Source: Halomonas cerina
GTDB taxonomy: Bacteria > Pseudomonadota > Gammaproteobacteria > Pseudomonadales > Halomonadaceae
DNA: 64,000 bases
Reading direction: 5' to 3'
Assembly (NCBI RefSeq): GCF_014192215.1
Contig: NZ_JACHXP010000010.1
Location: 62,001-126,000, forward strand
How positions within the stretch are numbered: position 1 is the first letter of the stretch; each line of letters opens with the position of its first letter. This document shows positions 33,169 through 44,109 of the stretch, piece by piece. The notes beneath the pieces are model-generated. The model made no database searches, was not told the DNA's origin, and saw only the letters and a program-made list of their open reading frames with translations. The position numbers were made by a program, and so were the translations under genes.

Positions 33169-35103
33169 ATGCGCCTGATCATCGCCGAGAAGCCCAGCCT
33201 GGCCCGAGCCATCGCCGCGGCCCTGCCCGGCCAGGTCCGTCGCGACGACGGCGCTCTGGTAGCCGGTGACACCGTGGTGACCTGGTGCCTGGGGCATCTG
33301 CTGGAGCAGGCCCCGCCGGATGCCTACGATCCGGCCTTCAAGACCTGGCGGCTCGACCACCTGCCGATCCTGCCCGAGCGTTGGAAGCTGACCCCGCGCC
33401 CCAAGGCGCGCGACCAGCTGGCGGTGATCCGTCGGCTGCTCAAGCAGGCCGACGAGGTGGTGCATGCCGGTGACCCCGATCGGGAAGGCCAGCTGCTGGT
33501 CCAGGAGGTGATCGAGGCACTCGGCTGGAAGCGCCCGGTGGCCCGTCTGCTGGTCAGCGACCTCAACCGCCCGGCGGTGCAGCGCGCGCTCACCCGCCTG
33601 GAGGACAACGCCCGTTATGCGCCTCTCTACCGGGCAGCGGCCTCTCGGGCCCGCGCCGACTGGCTCTATGGCATCAACCTGACCCGGGCCTGGACGCTGA
33701 TCGGTCGCCAGGCCGGCCACGACGGCGTGCTCTCGGTGGGCCGGGTGCAGACCCCGGTACTCGGTCTGGTGGTGCGCCGGGACGCCGAGATCCGCGACTT
33801 CACGCCTTACCCCTTCTTCGTGCTGTGGGTCGATCTGGCGATCACCCGCGGCACCCTACGGGCCTGGTGGGTGCCGGACGAAGGGCACCCCCTCGATGAC
33901 CAGGGTCGGCTACTGACCCGGGCGCCCGTCGATACCCTCGCCGAGCGCCTGCCGGGGGCACAGGGCAGGGTCAGCGCGCTGGAGACCCGGCACAACCGAC
34001 AGGCGGCGCCACTGCCCTATTCCCTGTCGGCACTGCAGGTGGATGCCGCGCGACGTTACGGACTCTCGGCCAAGGCGGTGCTGGACATCTGCCAGCGCCT
34101 CTACGAGCGCCACCGGCTGATCACCTACCCGCGCTCGGACTGCCGCTACCTGCCCGAAGAGCACTGGGCCTCGGCACGGGCCACCCTGGAAGGCGCCTGC
34201 CGCACCGACGATACCCTCGGCGGCTGGCTGGACGGTGCGGATTTCTCGCGGCGCTCCAAGGCCTGGAGCGACCAGAAAGTCGGCGCCCACCATGCGCTCG
34301 CCCCCACCGGCAAGCCCGCCGACCTCTCACGGCTCGAGAAGGCCGAGGCCGATGTCTTCCGACTGATCACCCGCAACGTCCTGGCCCAGTTCTACCCGCC
34401 GCTCGAGACCCGGGACGTGAAGGCGGCGTTTTTGATCGACGGCGAAACCTTTCGCGCCAAGGGACAGGAGGTCCTCGCCCCCGGCTGGAAGCCGCTGTTC
34501 ACTACCCGCGACGAGGCCCCGCCCCTGCCGCCACTCGCGGAAGGCGAAGCCTGCCGCGTCGAGGCCGCCGGCGTGGAGGATCGCGAGACCCGTCCACCGG
34601 AGCCGTTCACCGACGCCAGCTTGATCAAGGCGATGATGAACATCGCCCGCTATGTCGAGGACCCGGCGGTCCGGCGCACCCTGCGCGACTCCGATGGTCT
34701 GGGCACCGAAGCCACCCGGGCCGGCATTCTCGAGACCCTCATCGAGCGCGGCTACCTGGTGCGCCGGGGCAAGGCCCTGCGGGCGACGCGGCTCGGCAGT
34801 GCACTGATCGCCTCGCTGCCTGAGGCCGTGGGCCGACCGGAGCGCACCGCGCTCTGGGAACAGCGCCTGACCGCCATCGCCGAGCAGGATGACGAACCCG
34901 GCCCCTTCCTCAACGCCTTGGTGGAGGACCTGCACGGCCTGCTCGCCGCCGCCGATGCCGGTCGCCTGGCCCGCTCCCTGCAGACGGCCCGCGGGGAAGA
35001 GACTGCCCCATCCCGACGCCGGACGCCGTGGAAAACGGCGCGCGGCGCGAAGCGCGGTGGACGCTCGGGCCGCGCCGGCAAGCCCCGCCGGAGCCCCTCC
35101 TGA
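33169..35103 (+). CDS. topB: DNA topoisomerase III
   Basis: 644 residues, a type IA topoisomerase. It opens MRLIIAEKPSLARAIA (Toprim Glu/Lys), has the Toprim acidic triad in HAGDPDREGQLL, the active-site tyrosine in LITYPRSDCRYLP, and DGLGTEATRAGILETL near the end of the core. The C-terminal tail is basic and short of cysteine, so zinc fingers are absent, as is usual for TopB. It relaxes and decatenates DNA. The start at 33169 follows from the conserved N-terminus. Confidence 0.95.
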   Translation: MRLIIAEKPSLARAIAAALPGQVRRDDGALVAGDTVVTWCLGHLLEQAPPDAYDPAFKTWRLDHLPILPERWKLTPRPKARDQLAVIRRLLKQADEVVHAGDPDREGQLLVQEVIEALGWKRPVARLLVSDLNRPAVQRALTRLEDNARYAPLYRAAASRARADWLYGINLTRAWTLIGRQAGHDGVLSVGRVQTPVLGLVVRRDAEIRDFTPYPFFVLWVDLAITRGTLRAWWVPDEGHPLDDQGRLLTRAPVDTLAERLPGAQGRVSALETRHNRQAAPLPYSLSALQVDAARRYGLSAKAVLDICQRLYERHRLITYPRSDCRYLPEEHWASARATLEGACRTDDTLGGWLDGADFSRRSKAWSDQKVGAHHALAPTGKPADLSRLEKAEADVFRLITRNVLAQFYPPLETRDVKAAFLIDGETFRAKGQEVLAPGWKPLFTTRDEAPPLPPLAEGEACRVEAAGVEDRETRPPEPFTDASLIKAMMNIARYVEDPAVRRTLRDSDGLGTEATRAGILETLIERGYLVRRGKALRATRLGSALIASLPEAVGRPERTALWEQRLTAIAEQDDEPGPFLNALVEDLHGLLAAADAGRLARSLQTARGEETAPSRRRTPWKTARGAKRGGRSGRAGKPRRSPS

Positions 35104-35128
35104 TGCCGCCCCGGAGAGCCCCGTGACC

Positions 35129-36034
35129 ATGACCGACCCGATACCGCTGATCATCGGCCCCGGCGCCTTGGGCAGGCTGCTCGCGGTGCGCCTCGCCACC
35201 CGGGGGGAAACCTGGCTGGCGGGACGCCGTCGCTTGCCCGCGACACAGACGCTGACCACCCCGGAGGGACAGACGCTGGTGCGTTGCCTGCCGACGACCA
35301 CGCTGGATGCTCTTCCTACCCACACCCCGCTGGTGGTGCACCTGACCACCAAGGCGATGGCCGTCGAGGCCGTCGTCGCGTCGCTGCGACAGCGGCTCCC
35401 TGCCGGCACCCCGCTGGTCCTGTGGCAGAACGGTTTCGGCGTCCAGCGGCTCGTCAGCGACCACTGGCCCGGCCCGGTGCTCTGCGCCACCACCACCGAG
35501 GGGGCCTACGTGGAGGATGACCGGCATGTGGTCCACGCCGGCCATGGGCAGACCGCGCTGGGCAGCCTGGATGGCCGCCATCAGGACCTGGCCCGACGCC
35601 TCGCCGGACGGCTCACGGCGGCGGGGCTGCCCACCGAGTCGGTGCCCGACATCCGCCTGCGGTTATGGCGCAAGCTAGCCGTCAATGCGGCGATCAATCC
35701 GCTGGTGGCCCGGTTCCGCATCCGCAACGGGCAACTGCGCGACCGTCCCTTCCGGCCCATGGTCGACGCCGTGATCGATGAGGTCGCCGTGATCCTCGAC
35801 GCCGAGGGTGTCACGCCACCCGAGGGGGTAGGTGTTTCCGGCTGGCAGGCCCTGGTCTGGCGGGTGGTGGAAGGCACCGCCGGCAACCGCGCCTCCATGC
35901 TCCAGGACGTGCTGGCCGGCCGGCCTACGGAGCATGAGGCGATCCTCGGCCCCCTGCGTGCAGCGGCCCGCCACCACGGCCTCCCGACCCCGACCCTGGA
36001 CGCCCTCTATCGAGAGCTCGACGGGGTGAAGTGA
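35129..36034 (+). CDS. panE: 2-dehydropantoate 2-reductase (ketopantoate reductase)
   Basis: 301 residues. The N-terminal IIGPGALGRLLAVRLA is the NADPH-binding motif, followed by HLTTKAM, WQNGFGVQ and the catalytic lysine region WRKLAVNAAINPL with the later EG and S residues of the ApbA/PanE family. It makes pantoate for coenzyme A. It starts 25 bp after topB; a GTG at 35123 is an alternative start. GGAGA lies upstream. Confidence 0.9.
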   Translation: MTDPIPLIIGPGALGRLLAVRLATRGETWLAGRRRLPATQTLTTPEGQTLVRCLPTTTLDALPTHTPLVVHLTTKAMAVEAVVASLRQRLPAGTPLVLWQNGFGVQRLVSDHWPGPVLCATTTEGAYVEDDRHVVHAGHGQTALGSLDGRHQDLARRLAGRLTAAGLPTESVPDIRLRLWRKLAVNAAINPLVARFRIRNGQLRDRPFRPMVDAVIDEVAVILDAEGVTPPEGVGVSGWQALVWRVVEGTAGNRASMLQDVLAGRPTEHEAILGPLRAAARHHGLPTPTLDALYRELDGVK

Positions 36035-36050
36035 CACTCGGGCGTCTCCG

Positions 36051-36070
36051 AGCGCCAACAAGTTGGCGCT
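36051..36070 (+). terminator. Hairpin after panE
   Basis: AGCGCCAAC/GTTGGCGCT, a perfect 9-bp stem with a 2-nt gap, 17 bp after the panE stop. No T-run follows directly, so it may be a weak terminator or an mRNA end stabiliser. Confidence 0.45.
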
Positions 36071-36154
36071 GACACCGAGGCCTTGCTAACCTGAAAAAAA
36101 TAATGACTAGAGATCGGGCACGCCACCCTTCTTTCCGATCCAAGGCCAGGGTCC

Positions 36155-36727
36155 ATGACAGCCACTTCCAGAGTACTCGCCCCGCTGGCGACCCTGCTGG
36201 TCGTCGGCCTCTTCCCCCTCTCGACGAAGGGCGATGATGCCGCGCCGGCTTTCGCGGGCGGCAAGAGCATGCTGACACTCGACAACGGCCTGGTGGTTCA
36301 GGGCCGCGATGTCCAGACACCGGACGGCTATACCTCGGGCTTTCGTGTCACGGCCGGCTTCACCCCCGCCCACCTGCCCCGCCTGGATTTGGGCGCCGAG
36401 ATCAGCTATCGGGAGAGCGACGACGTCCCGGTGGCGAGAGACGGCGACCAGCAGTTACTGGATACCACCAGCCTGGGCGGCAGCCTGGTAGCCGGCCTGC
36501 GCCTGGGCAACTTCGGTCTCTATGCCAAGTCCGGGTTCGCGGAATGGCAGGGCGACCCCGAGGGGCGCGCGTCCTCGATGGAAGCCGGCGGGACCGCGCG
36601 GGTCCAGGGATTCGGTGTCCGCTGGCAGGGACGCCGATTCGTCACTCGGCTGGAGACCGAGGAAATCGATGCTCCGACCATGGCCCATCTCAATCTGGTG
36701 ACGGCGTCCATCCACTACCCGTTCTGA
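36155..36727 (+). CDS. Small outer-membrane beta-barrel-like protein
   Basis: 190 residues with an N-terminal signal-like segment (TSRVLAPLATLLVVGLFPLS), then alternating polar/apolar strands rich in Gly and Tyr, and a C-terminal phenylalanine (ASIHYPF), all typical of 8-strand outer-membrane barrels. No specific function can be assigned. It lies 120 bp after panE on the same strand but probably has its own promoter in the AT-richer stretch near 36090. Confidence 0.7.
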   Translation: MTATSRVLAPLATLLVVGLFPLSTKGDDAAPAFAGGKSMLTLDNGLVVQGRDVQTPDGYTSGFRVTAGFTPAHLPRLDLGAEISYRESDDVPVARDGDQQLLDTTSLGGSLVAGLRLGNFGLYAKSGFAEWQGDPEGRASSMEAGGTARVQGFGVRWQGRRFVTRLETEEIDAPTMAHLNLVTASIHYPF

Positions 36728-36736
36728 CCCCCACCG

Positions 36737-36874
36737 CTACAGCCGCCGCGTATAGGCGGCAGCCAGCAGGCCGACCTCGCGACCAACCAGGCCGCCACGC
36801 TGTTGCCAGGCGAGCGCCACCCCTAGCAGGGCACACAGGGGCGACAGCAGCTTGCCGTCCCTTCCCTTGATCAT
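36737..36874 (-). CDS. Possible 45-residue hypothetical protein
   Basis: A short frame starting MIKGRDGKLLSPLCALLG with one hydrophobic stretch and a basic C-terminus (AAAYTRRL). The ribosome site is weak. It lies in a 268-bp gap that otherwise holds only the cupredoxin promoter. It could be spurious. Confidence 0.28.
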   Translation of the reverse strand: MIKGRDGKLLSPLCALLGVALAWQQRGGLVGREVGLLAAAYTRRL

Positions 36875-36933
36875 CGTCGCGCCTGCCCTGCCCACATCAT
36901 GTGACACCAATGTCGCCACCGACGGCTGTTGAG

Positions 36934-36963
36934 TTCGACGTTTTCAGCCTGCTGACGTATAAC
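36934..36963 (+). promoter_or_regulatory. Likely promoter of the cupredoxin gene
   Basis: TTCGAC (36934-36939) and TATAAC (36958-36963) with an 18-bp spacer, 33 bp before the ATG. Confidence 0.4.
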
Positions 36964-36995
36964 CGGCATTCCTTACTTCACTCCGAGGTTCTTCC

Positions 36996-37475
36996 ATGCG
37001 CAAGACACTCCTGGCGCTCGCCACCGGTCTGGCGGCCACGACCGCCCTGGCCGCTGGCCAGCATGGTGGTCACCACGAGGCCCCCAAGGACGGCAACGTG
37101 GACCGTACCATCAGTTTCGAGGCCGGCGACATGTGGTTCATGCCCGGCCAGTTGGATATCCAGCCGGGCGAGATCGTGAAATTCGAGATCACCAACACCG
37201 GCAACCTCCAGCACGAGTTCGTGATCGGGGATGCCGCGGCCCAGGCGGCGCATCGCGAGATGATGCGTGACATGGCTGCGAGTGGGCATGGCCATGGCAG
37301 CGGCCATCATGGCGGTGGCCACGGCGATGCCATGCCGTCGGTAACCATCGACCCGGGCGAGACCGCGACGCTGGTGTGGACGGCTCCCGCCGACGAGGAG
37401 GAGGTCGAATTCGCCTGCAATATTCCCGGCCACTACGAGGCCGGCATGAACGGGGATATCGAGATTTCAGGCTAA
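36996..37475 (+). CDS. Periplasmic cupredoxin (plastocyanin-like copper protein)
   Basis: 159 residues. A clear signal peptide ends near residue 20 (TTALAA). The cupredoxin ligands are H73 in LQHEF and C141, H146, M151 in CNIPGHYEAGM, a type 1 copper site. A histidine-rich loop (about 97-109) could bind extra copper. It probably carries or buffers copper in the periplasm. It lies ahead of a CueR-type promoter and copA, and forms with copA and the DUF411 gene a copper-handling group. Confidence 0.88.
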   Translation: MRKTLLALATGLAATTALAAGQHGGHHEAPKDGNVDRTISFEAGDMWFMPGQLDIQPGEIVKFEITNTGNLQHEFVIGDAAAQAAHREMMRDMAASGHGHGSGHHGGGHGDAMPSVTIDPGETATLVWTAPADEEEVEFACNIPGHYEAGMNGDIEISG

Positions 37476-37677
37476 TCGACCCCGCCAGGTGGCGCCCCCC
37501 TGTCTCTTCCCTGCCCCACTTGCCTCTACCGGCGTCCGCCGGTTTCCCCGCCTTGCCCTCGATCAAGGTTTGCCTCGTCCAGGCGGATCACACTGTGTCC
37601 ACAAAGACGTCGCGAGGCGAGACACCCGCGGGAGCCTCGTGACCTCGCACCTGGACAGCGGGCCCATGTCATCGCCC

Positions 37678-37709
37678 TTGACCCTTGGGTAACACAAGGG
37701 TGGTAAGCT
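37678..37709 (+). promoter_or_regulatory. CueR-type (MerR family) promoter of copA
   Basis: A perfect inverted repeat ACCCTTG (37681-37687) / CAAGGGT (37695-37701) with a 7-bp centre sits between TTGACC (-35, 37678-37683) and TAAGCT (-10, 37704-37709). The 20-bp spacer is overlong, as required for MerR-family activation by DNA untwisting. The sequence is close to the known CueR operator of copA. No cueR gene is in the window. The rest of the 329-bp gap shows nothing else clear. Confidence 0.78.
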
Positions 37710-37804
37710 AAAGCGGTGGTCACCCAGTGGCGCCATGACCACCATTCATCATCCCTACGCCTATCGCGTAGGCCGCTCGACTAAAAAGGAGGAAGACAGC
37801 CTCC

Positions 37805-40024
<2,220 letters not shown>

Positions 40025-40070
40025 TCGGTTGACTCTCATGCTCTACACACCCGATAAAGGAAACCCATCG

Positions 40071-40508
40071 ATGAAAACGCGCTCTCCCGCTCTGTTGGCC
40101 GCCGGCCTGCTACTGGCTTCGGCCTCCACCCAAGCCGCCGTTCCCACGACCGCTACCCTGTACAAGAATCCGCAGTGCGGCTGCTGTGACGGCTATGCCG
40201 AACACCTCGAGGCCCGGGGTATCGAGGTCGAGATTATCGAAAACCGTGAGCTCCATATCATCAAGCAGGAGGCAGGCATTCCCTACGGCCATGGCTCCTG
40301 CCATACGGTGATGCTGGGCGACTACGTGATCGAGGGCCATGTGCCCTTCGCGGCCATCGAGACGCTGTTTGAGGAGCGTCCCGACGTCGACGGCCTGGCC
40401 CTCGCCGGCATGCCCCAGGGCACGCCTGGCATGCCCGGCCCCCAGCAGGCCCCCTACGAGATCATGAGCTTCACCGCGGGCCAAGCCAGTCTCTTTATGA
40501 CGTTGTGA
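40071..40508 (+). CDS. DUF411 metal-binding protein (periplasmic)
   Basis: 145 residues. A signal peptide (LLAAGLLLASASTQAA) precedes a thioredoxin-like DUF411 fold with KNPQCGCCDGY (C36, C38, C39) and GHGSCHTVM, conserved Cys residues that probably bind copper. It follows copA by 46 bp with AAAGGAAA before the ATG, so it belongs to the CueR-controlled unit. The C-terminus has a Met/Pro/Gly-rich loop (GMPQGTPGMPGP) that may add copper affinity. Confidence 0.88.
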   Translation: MKTRSPALLAAGLLLASASTQAAVPTTATLYKNPQCGCCDGYAEHLEARGIEVEIIENRELHIIKQEAGIPYGHGSCHTVMLGDYVIEGHVPFAAIETLFEERPDVDGLALAGMPQGTPGMPGPQQAPYEIMSFTAGQASLFMTL

Positions 40509-40511
40509 CCG

Positions 40512-40540
40512 CGCCCTTCGCCACGCGACGGGGAAGGGCG
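40512..40540. terminator. Weak hairpin between convergent DUF411 and ppc genes
   Basis: CGCCCTTC/GAAGGGCG with a 13-nt loop and no T-run. It is the only stem of note between the two gene ends. Confidence 0.3.
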
Positions 40541-40585
40541 TGGAAACTCGCGCGCCGATGTTGACGCGCTTGCCGCGGGTACAAC

Positions 40586-43234
40586 TTAGCCGGTATTGCG
40601 CAGGCCCGCGGCGATGCCCGCCATGGTCACCATCAGCGCCCGGGAAAGGTCCGCGCTGATCGCGCCGTCGGCATCGCGGTTACGCTGGAGGAGCTCGGCC
40701 TGCAGGCCGTGCAGCGGATCGATATAGGGATTGCGGACCTCGATCGCCTGGCGGATCAGGGGCGTGTTCTCGAGCAGCTCCCCCTGGTCGAGGATCTGCA
40801 GGACCGAGGCATGGAGATGCTCGAAACGCTCGCGCAGACGCCGGCCCAGTTCCTCCAGGGCCGGCTCGTCCACCAGCCGGTGTTCATAGTAGGCGGCGAT
40901 ATCCACGTCGGCCTTGGCCAGCAGCATCTCCAGCATGTCCAGGTAGGTCCCGAAGAAGGGCCACTGCTCGCGCATTTCCTGAAGCCTCTCCAGTCCGCCC
41001 TCTTCGTCGAGGCGGCGGGTGAAGGCCTCGCCGCTGCCGAGCCAGGCCGGCAACATCAGGCGGGTCTGCGTCCAGGCGAAGATCCAGGGAATCGCCCTCA
41101 GGGTTTCCACGCCCCCATCCTGGCGACGCTTGGCAGGGCGCGACCCCAGTGGCAGACGCCCCAGCGCCCCCTCGGGCGTCACCGCCCGGAAGTAGGGCAC
41201 GAAGTCCGGATCCTGGCGCACCACCTTGACATAGGCCTCGTGGGCCACCTCGGCCAGGCGGTCCATCTCGTCGCGCCACTCGGGCCGTGGCGACGGTGGC
41301 GGCAGCAGCGAGGCCTCGAGCACCGCGCAGGCGTAGATCTCCATGGAGCGCAGGGCGATCTCGGGCTGGCCAAACTTGAAACGGATCATCTCGCCCTGTT
41401 CGGTGACCCGCAGGCTGCCGTTCACCGAGCCCGGCGGCTGGGAGAGGATGGCCGCATGGGCGGGGCCGCCACCACGGCCGACCGTGCCGCCGCGACCGTG
41501 GAAGAGAGTCAGGTCGACGCCGTGACGCCGGCAGACCTTCACCAGGGTCTCCTGGGCGCGGTACTGGGCCCAGGCGGCGGCCAGCTGGCCGGCATCCTTG
41601 GCGGAATCCGAGTAGCCGATCATCACCTCCTGGCGATCCCCTGTCAGGACCCGGTAGCCCGGCAGGTCCAGCAGCTGGTTGATGACATCGCCGGCCCGGT
41701 TGAGGTCATCCAGGGTCTCGAACAGCGGCGCGATCGGCAAGCTGACGCTGCCGCCCACCTCCTTCATCAGCAGCGCCACGGTAAGCACGTCGGACGGCTG
41801 CGCGGCCATGGAAATGATGTAGGTGCCTAGCGCCTCGCGATGCTCGCCGGCGATCACCCGGAAGGTGTCGATTACCTCGCGGGTCTCGGTGGAACACTCC
41901 CAGCGGCGAGGAATCAGAGGACGCCGGGAGGCCAGCTCGGCCAGCAGGAACTCCTGGCGCTGCGCCTCGCTCCACTCGCGATAGTGGCCGAACCCCAGAT
42001 CATCGGTGAGCTCATCCATGACCTGCTCGTGACGGCCGGCCTCCTGGCGCAGGTCGAGCTTGGTCAGGGTCACGCCGAACACCGCCACGCGTCTCAGGGT
42101 GTCGAGCAGTACCCCGTTGGCGATGGTGTCTAGCCCCGCATCGCACAGCGAGCGATAGCAGGCCAGCAGCGGGGCATACAGCTGCTCACGGGTCTCGATA
42201 ACGGGACCGCCGTCATGCTCCCTGCCATCGAGCTGGGCCTTGGCCCAGTCCCGCGTGGCCTCGACCCGGGCCAGCAGGCGCTTGAGCAGCTCACGATAGG
42301 GCTCGGCCACCTCACCCACCTCGGCCTTGAGGGCGCTGTTGGCCTTCCACATCGAGAGCTCGGCCTTGAGCTGCTCCAGGTCACGCAGATAGAGGTCGGC
42401 GGCCATCCAGCGCCCCAGCAGCAGCACCTCCCGGGTCACCTTGGCGGTGACATTGGGGTTGCCATCCCGGTCGCCGCCCATCCAGGAGGCGAAGCGGATC
42501 GGCGCGGCATCCAGCGGCAGCCGTTCACCGGCCGTCTCCAGTAGCAGGTTGTCCAGGTCACGATGGAAATCGGGAACCGCCTGCCACAGGGAGTTCTCGA
42601 TCACCGCGAAGCCCCACTTGGCCTCGTCCACCGGAGTCGGGCGCTCATGGCGGATCTCGTCGGTGTGCCACGCCTGGCTGATCAGCTCCTCCAGACGCCC
42701 CTGGGCGCGTGCCCCGCGCTCCGGATAATCGTCGGAGGATTCGATGGCGGTCAGGCAGTCATGGATGGCATCGTATTTCTGGATCAGGGTGCGGCGGATG
42801 ACCTCGGTGGGGTGCGCGGTCAGCACCAGTTCTACCCGCATGTCGGCCAGGCTCTCCACCAGCCTGCGCGGCGAATGCCCGGCTTCCCGGGCCCGTTCGA
42901 GCAGTTCACCTAGCACCGGCTGGGTTCCCGGCTTGTAGTCCTCGACGCGGCGAAAGCGAGCCCGGTAGTGCTGCTCGGCGATATTGGCCAGGTTGAGGAA
43001 CTGGTTGAAGGCCCGGGTCACCGGCAGCAGATCGCTGTCCGACAGGTGGCGCAAGTACTCGATCAGTTGGCCATGACTGCCGGCCTCGCGCTGGCGACCA
43101 CTCTTGGCCAACGCTCGGATGGTCTCGATGCGGTCGACGAACTCCTTGCCGAGGTCGTCGGCGATGGTGCGCCCGAGGCTATCACCCAGGATACGAACAT
43201 TGTCGCGTAGCGATTCGTGCAGATCGTGACTCAT
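40586..43234 (-). CDS. ppc: Phosphoenolpyruvate carboxylase
   Basis: 882 residues, normal bacterial length. Conserved elements include VLTAHPTEVIRRTLI with the catalytic His, GGDRDGNPNVTA, and FHGRGGTVGRGGGP. It makes oxaloacetate from PEP and bicarbonate to refill the TCA cycle. Its start overlaps the mazG stop by 4 bp, so in this organism ppc is the last gene of the cysM-rlmD-relA-mazG run, an unusual companion for stringent-response genes. Confidence 0.97.
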   Translation of the reverse strand: MSHDLHESLRDNVRILGDSLGRTIADDLGKEFVDRIETIRALAKSGRQREAGSHGQLIEYLRHLSDSDLLPVTRAFNQFLNLANIAEQHYRARFRRVEDYKPGTQPVLGELLERAREAGHSPRRLVESLADMRVELVLTAHPTEVIRRTLIQKYDAIHDCLTAIESSDDYPERGARAQGRLEELISQAWHTDEIRHERPTPVDEAKWGFAVIENSLWQAVPDFHRDLDNLLLETAGERLPLDAAPIRFASWMGGDRDGNPNVTAKVTREVLLLGRWMAADLYLRDLEQLKAELSMWKANSALKAEVGEVAEPYRELLKRLLARVEATRDWAKAQLDGREHDGGPVIETREQLYAPLLACYRSLCDAGLDTIANGVLLDTLRRVAVFGVTLTKLDLRQEAGRHEQVMDELTDDLGFGHYREWSEAQRQEFLLAELASRRPLIPRRWECSTETREVIDTFRVIAGEHREALGTYIISMAAQPSDVLTVALLMKEVGGSVSLPIAPLFETLDDLNRAGDVINQLLDLPGYRVLTGDRQEVMIGYSDSAKDAGQLAAAWAQYRAQETLVKVCRRHGVDLTLFHGRGGTVGRGGGPAHAAILSQPPGSVNGSLRVTEQGEMIRFKFGQPEIALRSMEIYACAVLEASLLPPPSPRPEWRDEMDRLAEVAHEAYVKVVRQDPDFVPYFRAVTPEGALGRLPLGSRPAKRRQDGGVETLRAIPWIFAWTQTRLMLPAWLGSGEAFTRRLDEEGGLERLQEMREQWPFFGTYLDMLEMLLAKADVDIAAYYEHRLVDEPALEELGRRLRERFEHLHASVLQILDQGELLENTPLIRQAIEVRNPYIDPLHGLQAELLQRNRDADGAISADLSRALMVTMAGIAAGLRNTG

Positions 43235-44109
43235 GGCCGGGAGTCTCCTTGCGGCGGTGGCGAAGTGGAGGTGTCATCGTGCTGCTTGGCCGCCTGCCAG
43301 TGGCGCTCCAGACGCGCCAGCCCGGCCTCGGGGAGCGGTGTCCCCTCGGCGGCGAGCGCCGCCTCCACGTGGCGAAAGCGGCGCTCGAAACGGGCATTGG
43401 TGGCCCGCAGGCACTGTTCGGGATCGGCCTTGAGGGTGCGTGCCAGGTTGGTCACGGCGAACAGCAGGTCGCCGACTTCCTCGGCGGCGTGGTCGCGGTC
43501 GCCCTCGGCCAGCGCCGCTTCCACTTCCTCGAGTTCCTCGCGGACCTTGGCGATCACGCCCCGCGTATCGGGCCAGTCGAAGCCAACCCGTGCGGCGCGC
43601 TTGGAGAGCTTGGCCGCCCGGGAAAGCGCCGGCAGGGTATGCGGCACCTCATCGAGCACCGAAGGCGGCGTCGCCTGGCCGGCGGCGCGCCTCGCGCGCT
43701 CCTCGGCCTTGAGGGCCTCCCAGCGGGAGTGCACCTGGCGGGTTTCCACCTCCGCGGCGCTCATGCCTGTGCGGCGCGAGCCCAACGTGCCCTCGGGAAA
43801 GACATGCGGATGACGGCGCAGCATCTTGTCGGTCAGGGTGTGCACCACGTCATGGAAGTCGAAGCGCCCCTCCTCGGCGGCGAACTGGCTGTAGTACACC
43901 ACCTGGAACAGCAGGTCGCCGAGCTCGCCGGGCAGCTCGTCGAAGGCCCGCCGCTCGATGGCATCGGCCACCTCGTAGGCCTCCTCCAGGGTATGGGGGA
44001 CGATGGAGCCCCAGTCCTGCTGTACGTCCCAGGGGCAGCCCCGCTCGGGATCGCGCAGTACCGCCATCAGGGTCAGCAGATCGTCGAGGTCATAGCGGGT
44101 CTGGCTCAA
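43231..44109 (-). CDS. mazG: Nucleoside triphosphate pyrophosphohydrolase MazG
   Basis: 292 residues with two MazG repeats. The first has CPWDVQQDW, EEAYEVADAIE and GDLLFQVVY; the second has ELEEVEAALAEGD and EEVGDLLFAVTNL as EExxE and ExxD metal motifs. The protein hydrolyses NTPs to NMPs and counteracts stress signalling together with RelA. The C-terminal about 20 residues are Pro/Ser-rich. It overlaps relA upstream and ppc downstream by 4 bp each. Confidence 0.94.
   Translation of the reverse strand: MSQTRYDLDDLLTLMAVLRDPERGCPWDVQQDWGSIVPHTLEEAYEVADAIERRAFDELPGELGDLLFQVVYYSQFAAEEGRFDFHDVVHTLTDKMLRRHPHVFPEGTLGSRRTGMSAAEVETRQVHSRWEALKAEERARRAAGQATPPSVLDEVPHTLPALSRAAKLSKRAARVGFDWPDTRGVIAKVREELEEVEAALAEGDRDHAAEEVGDLLFAVTNLARTLKADPEQCLRATNARFERRFRHVEAALAAEGTPLPEAGLARLERHWQAAKQHDDTSTSPPPQGDSRP

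Noticed and set aside
37489-37723. Small frames in the gap before copA
   Set aside because: They have no ribosome site, overlap each other on both strands and run through the CueR-type promoter.
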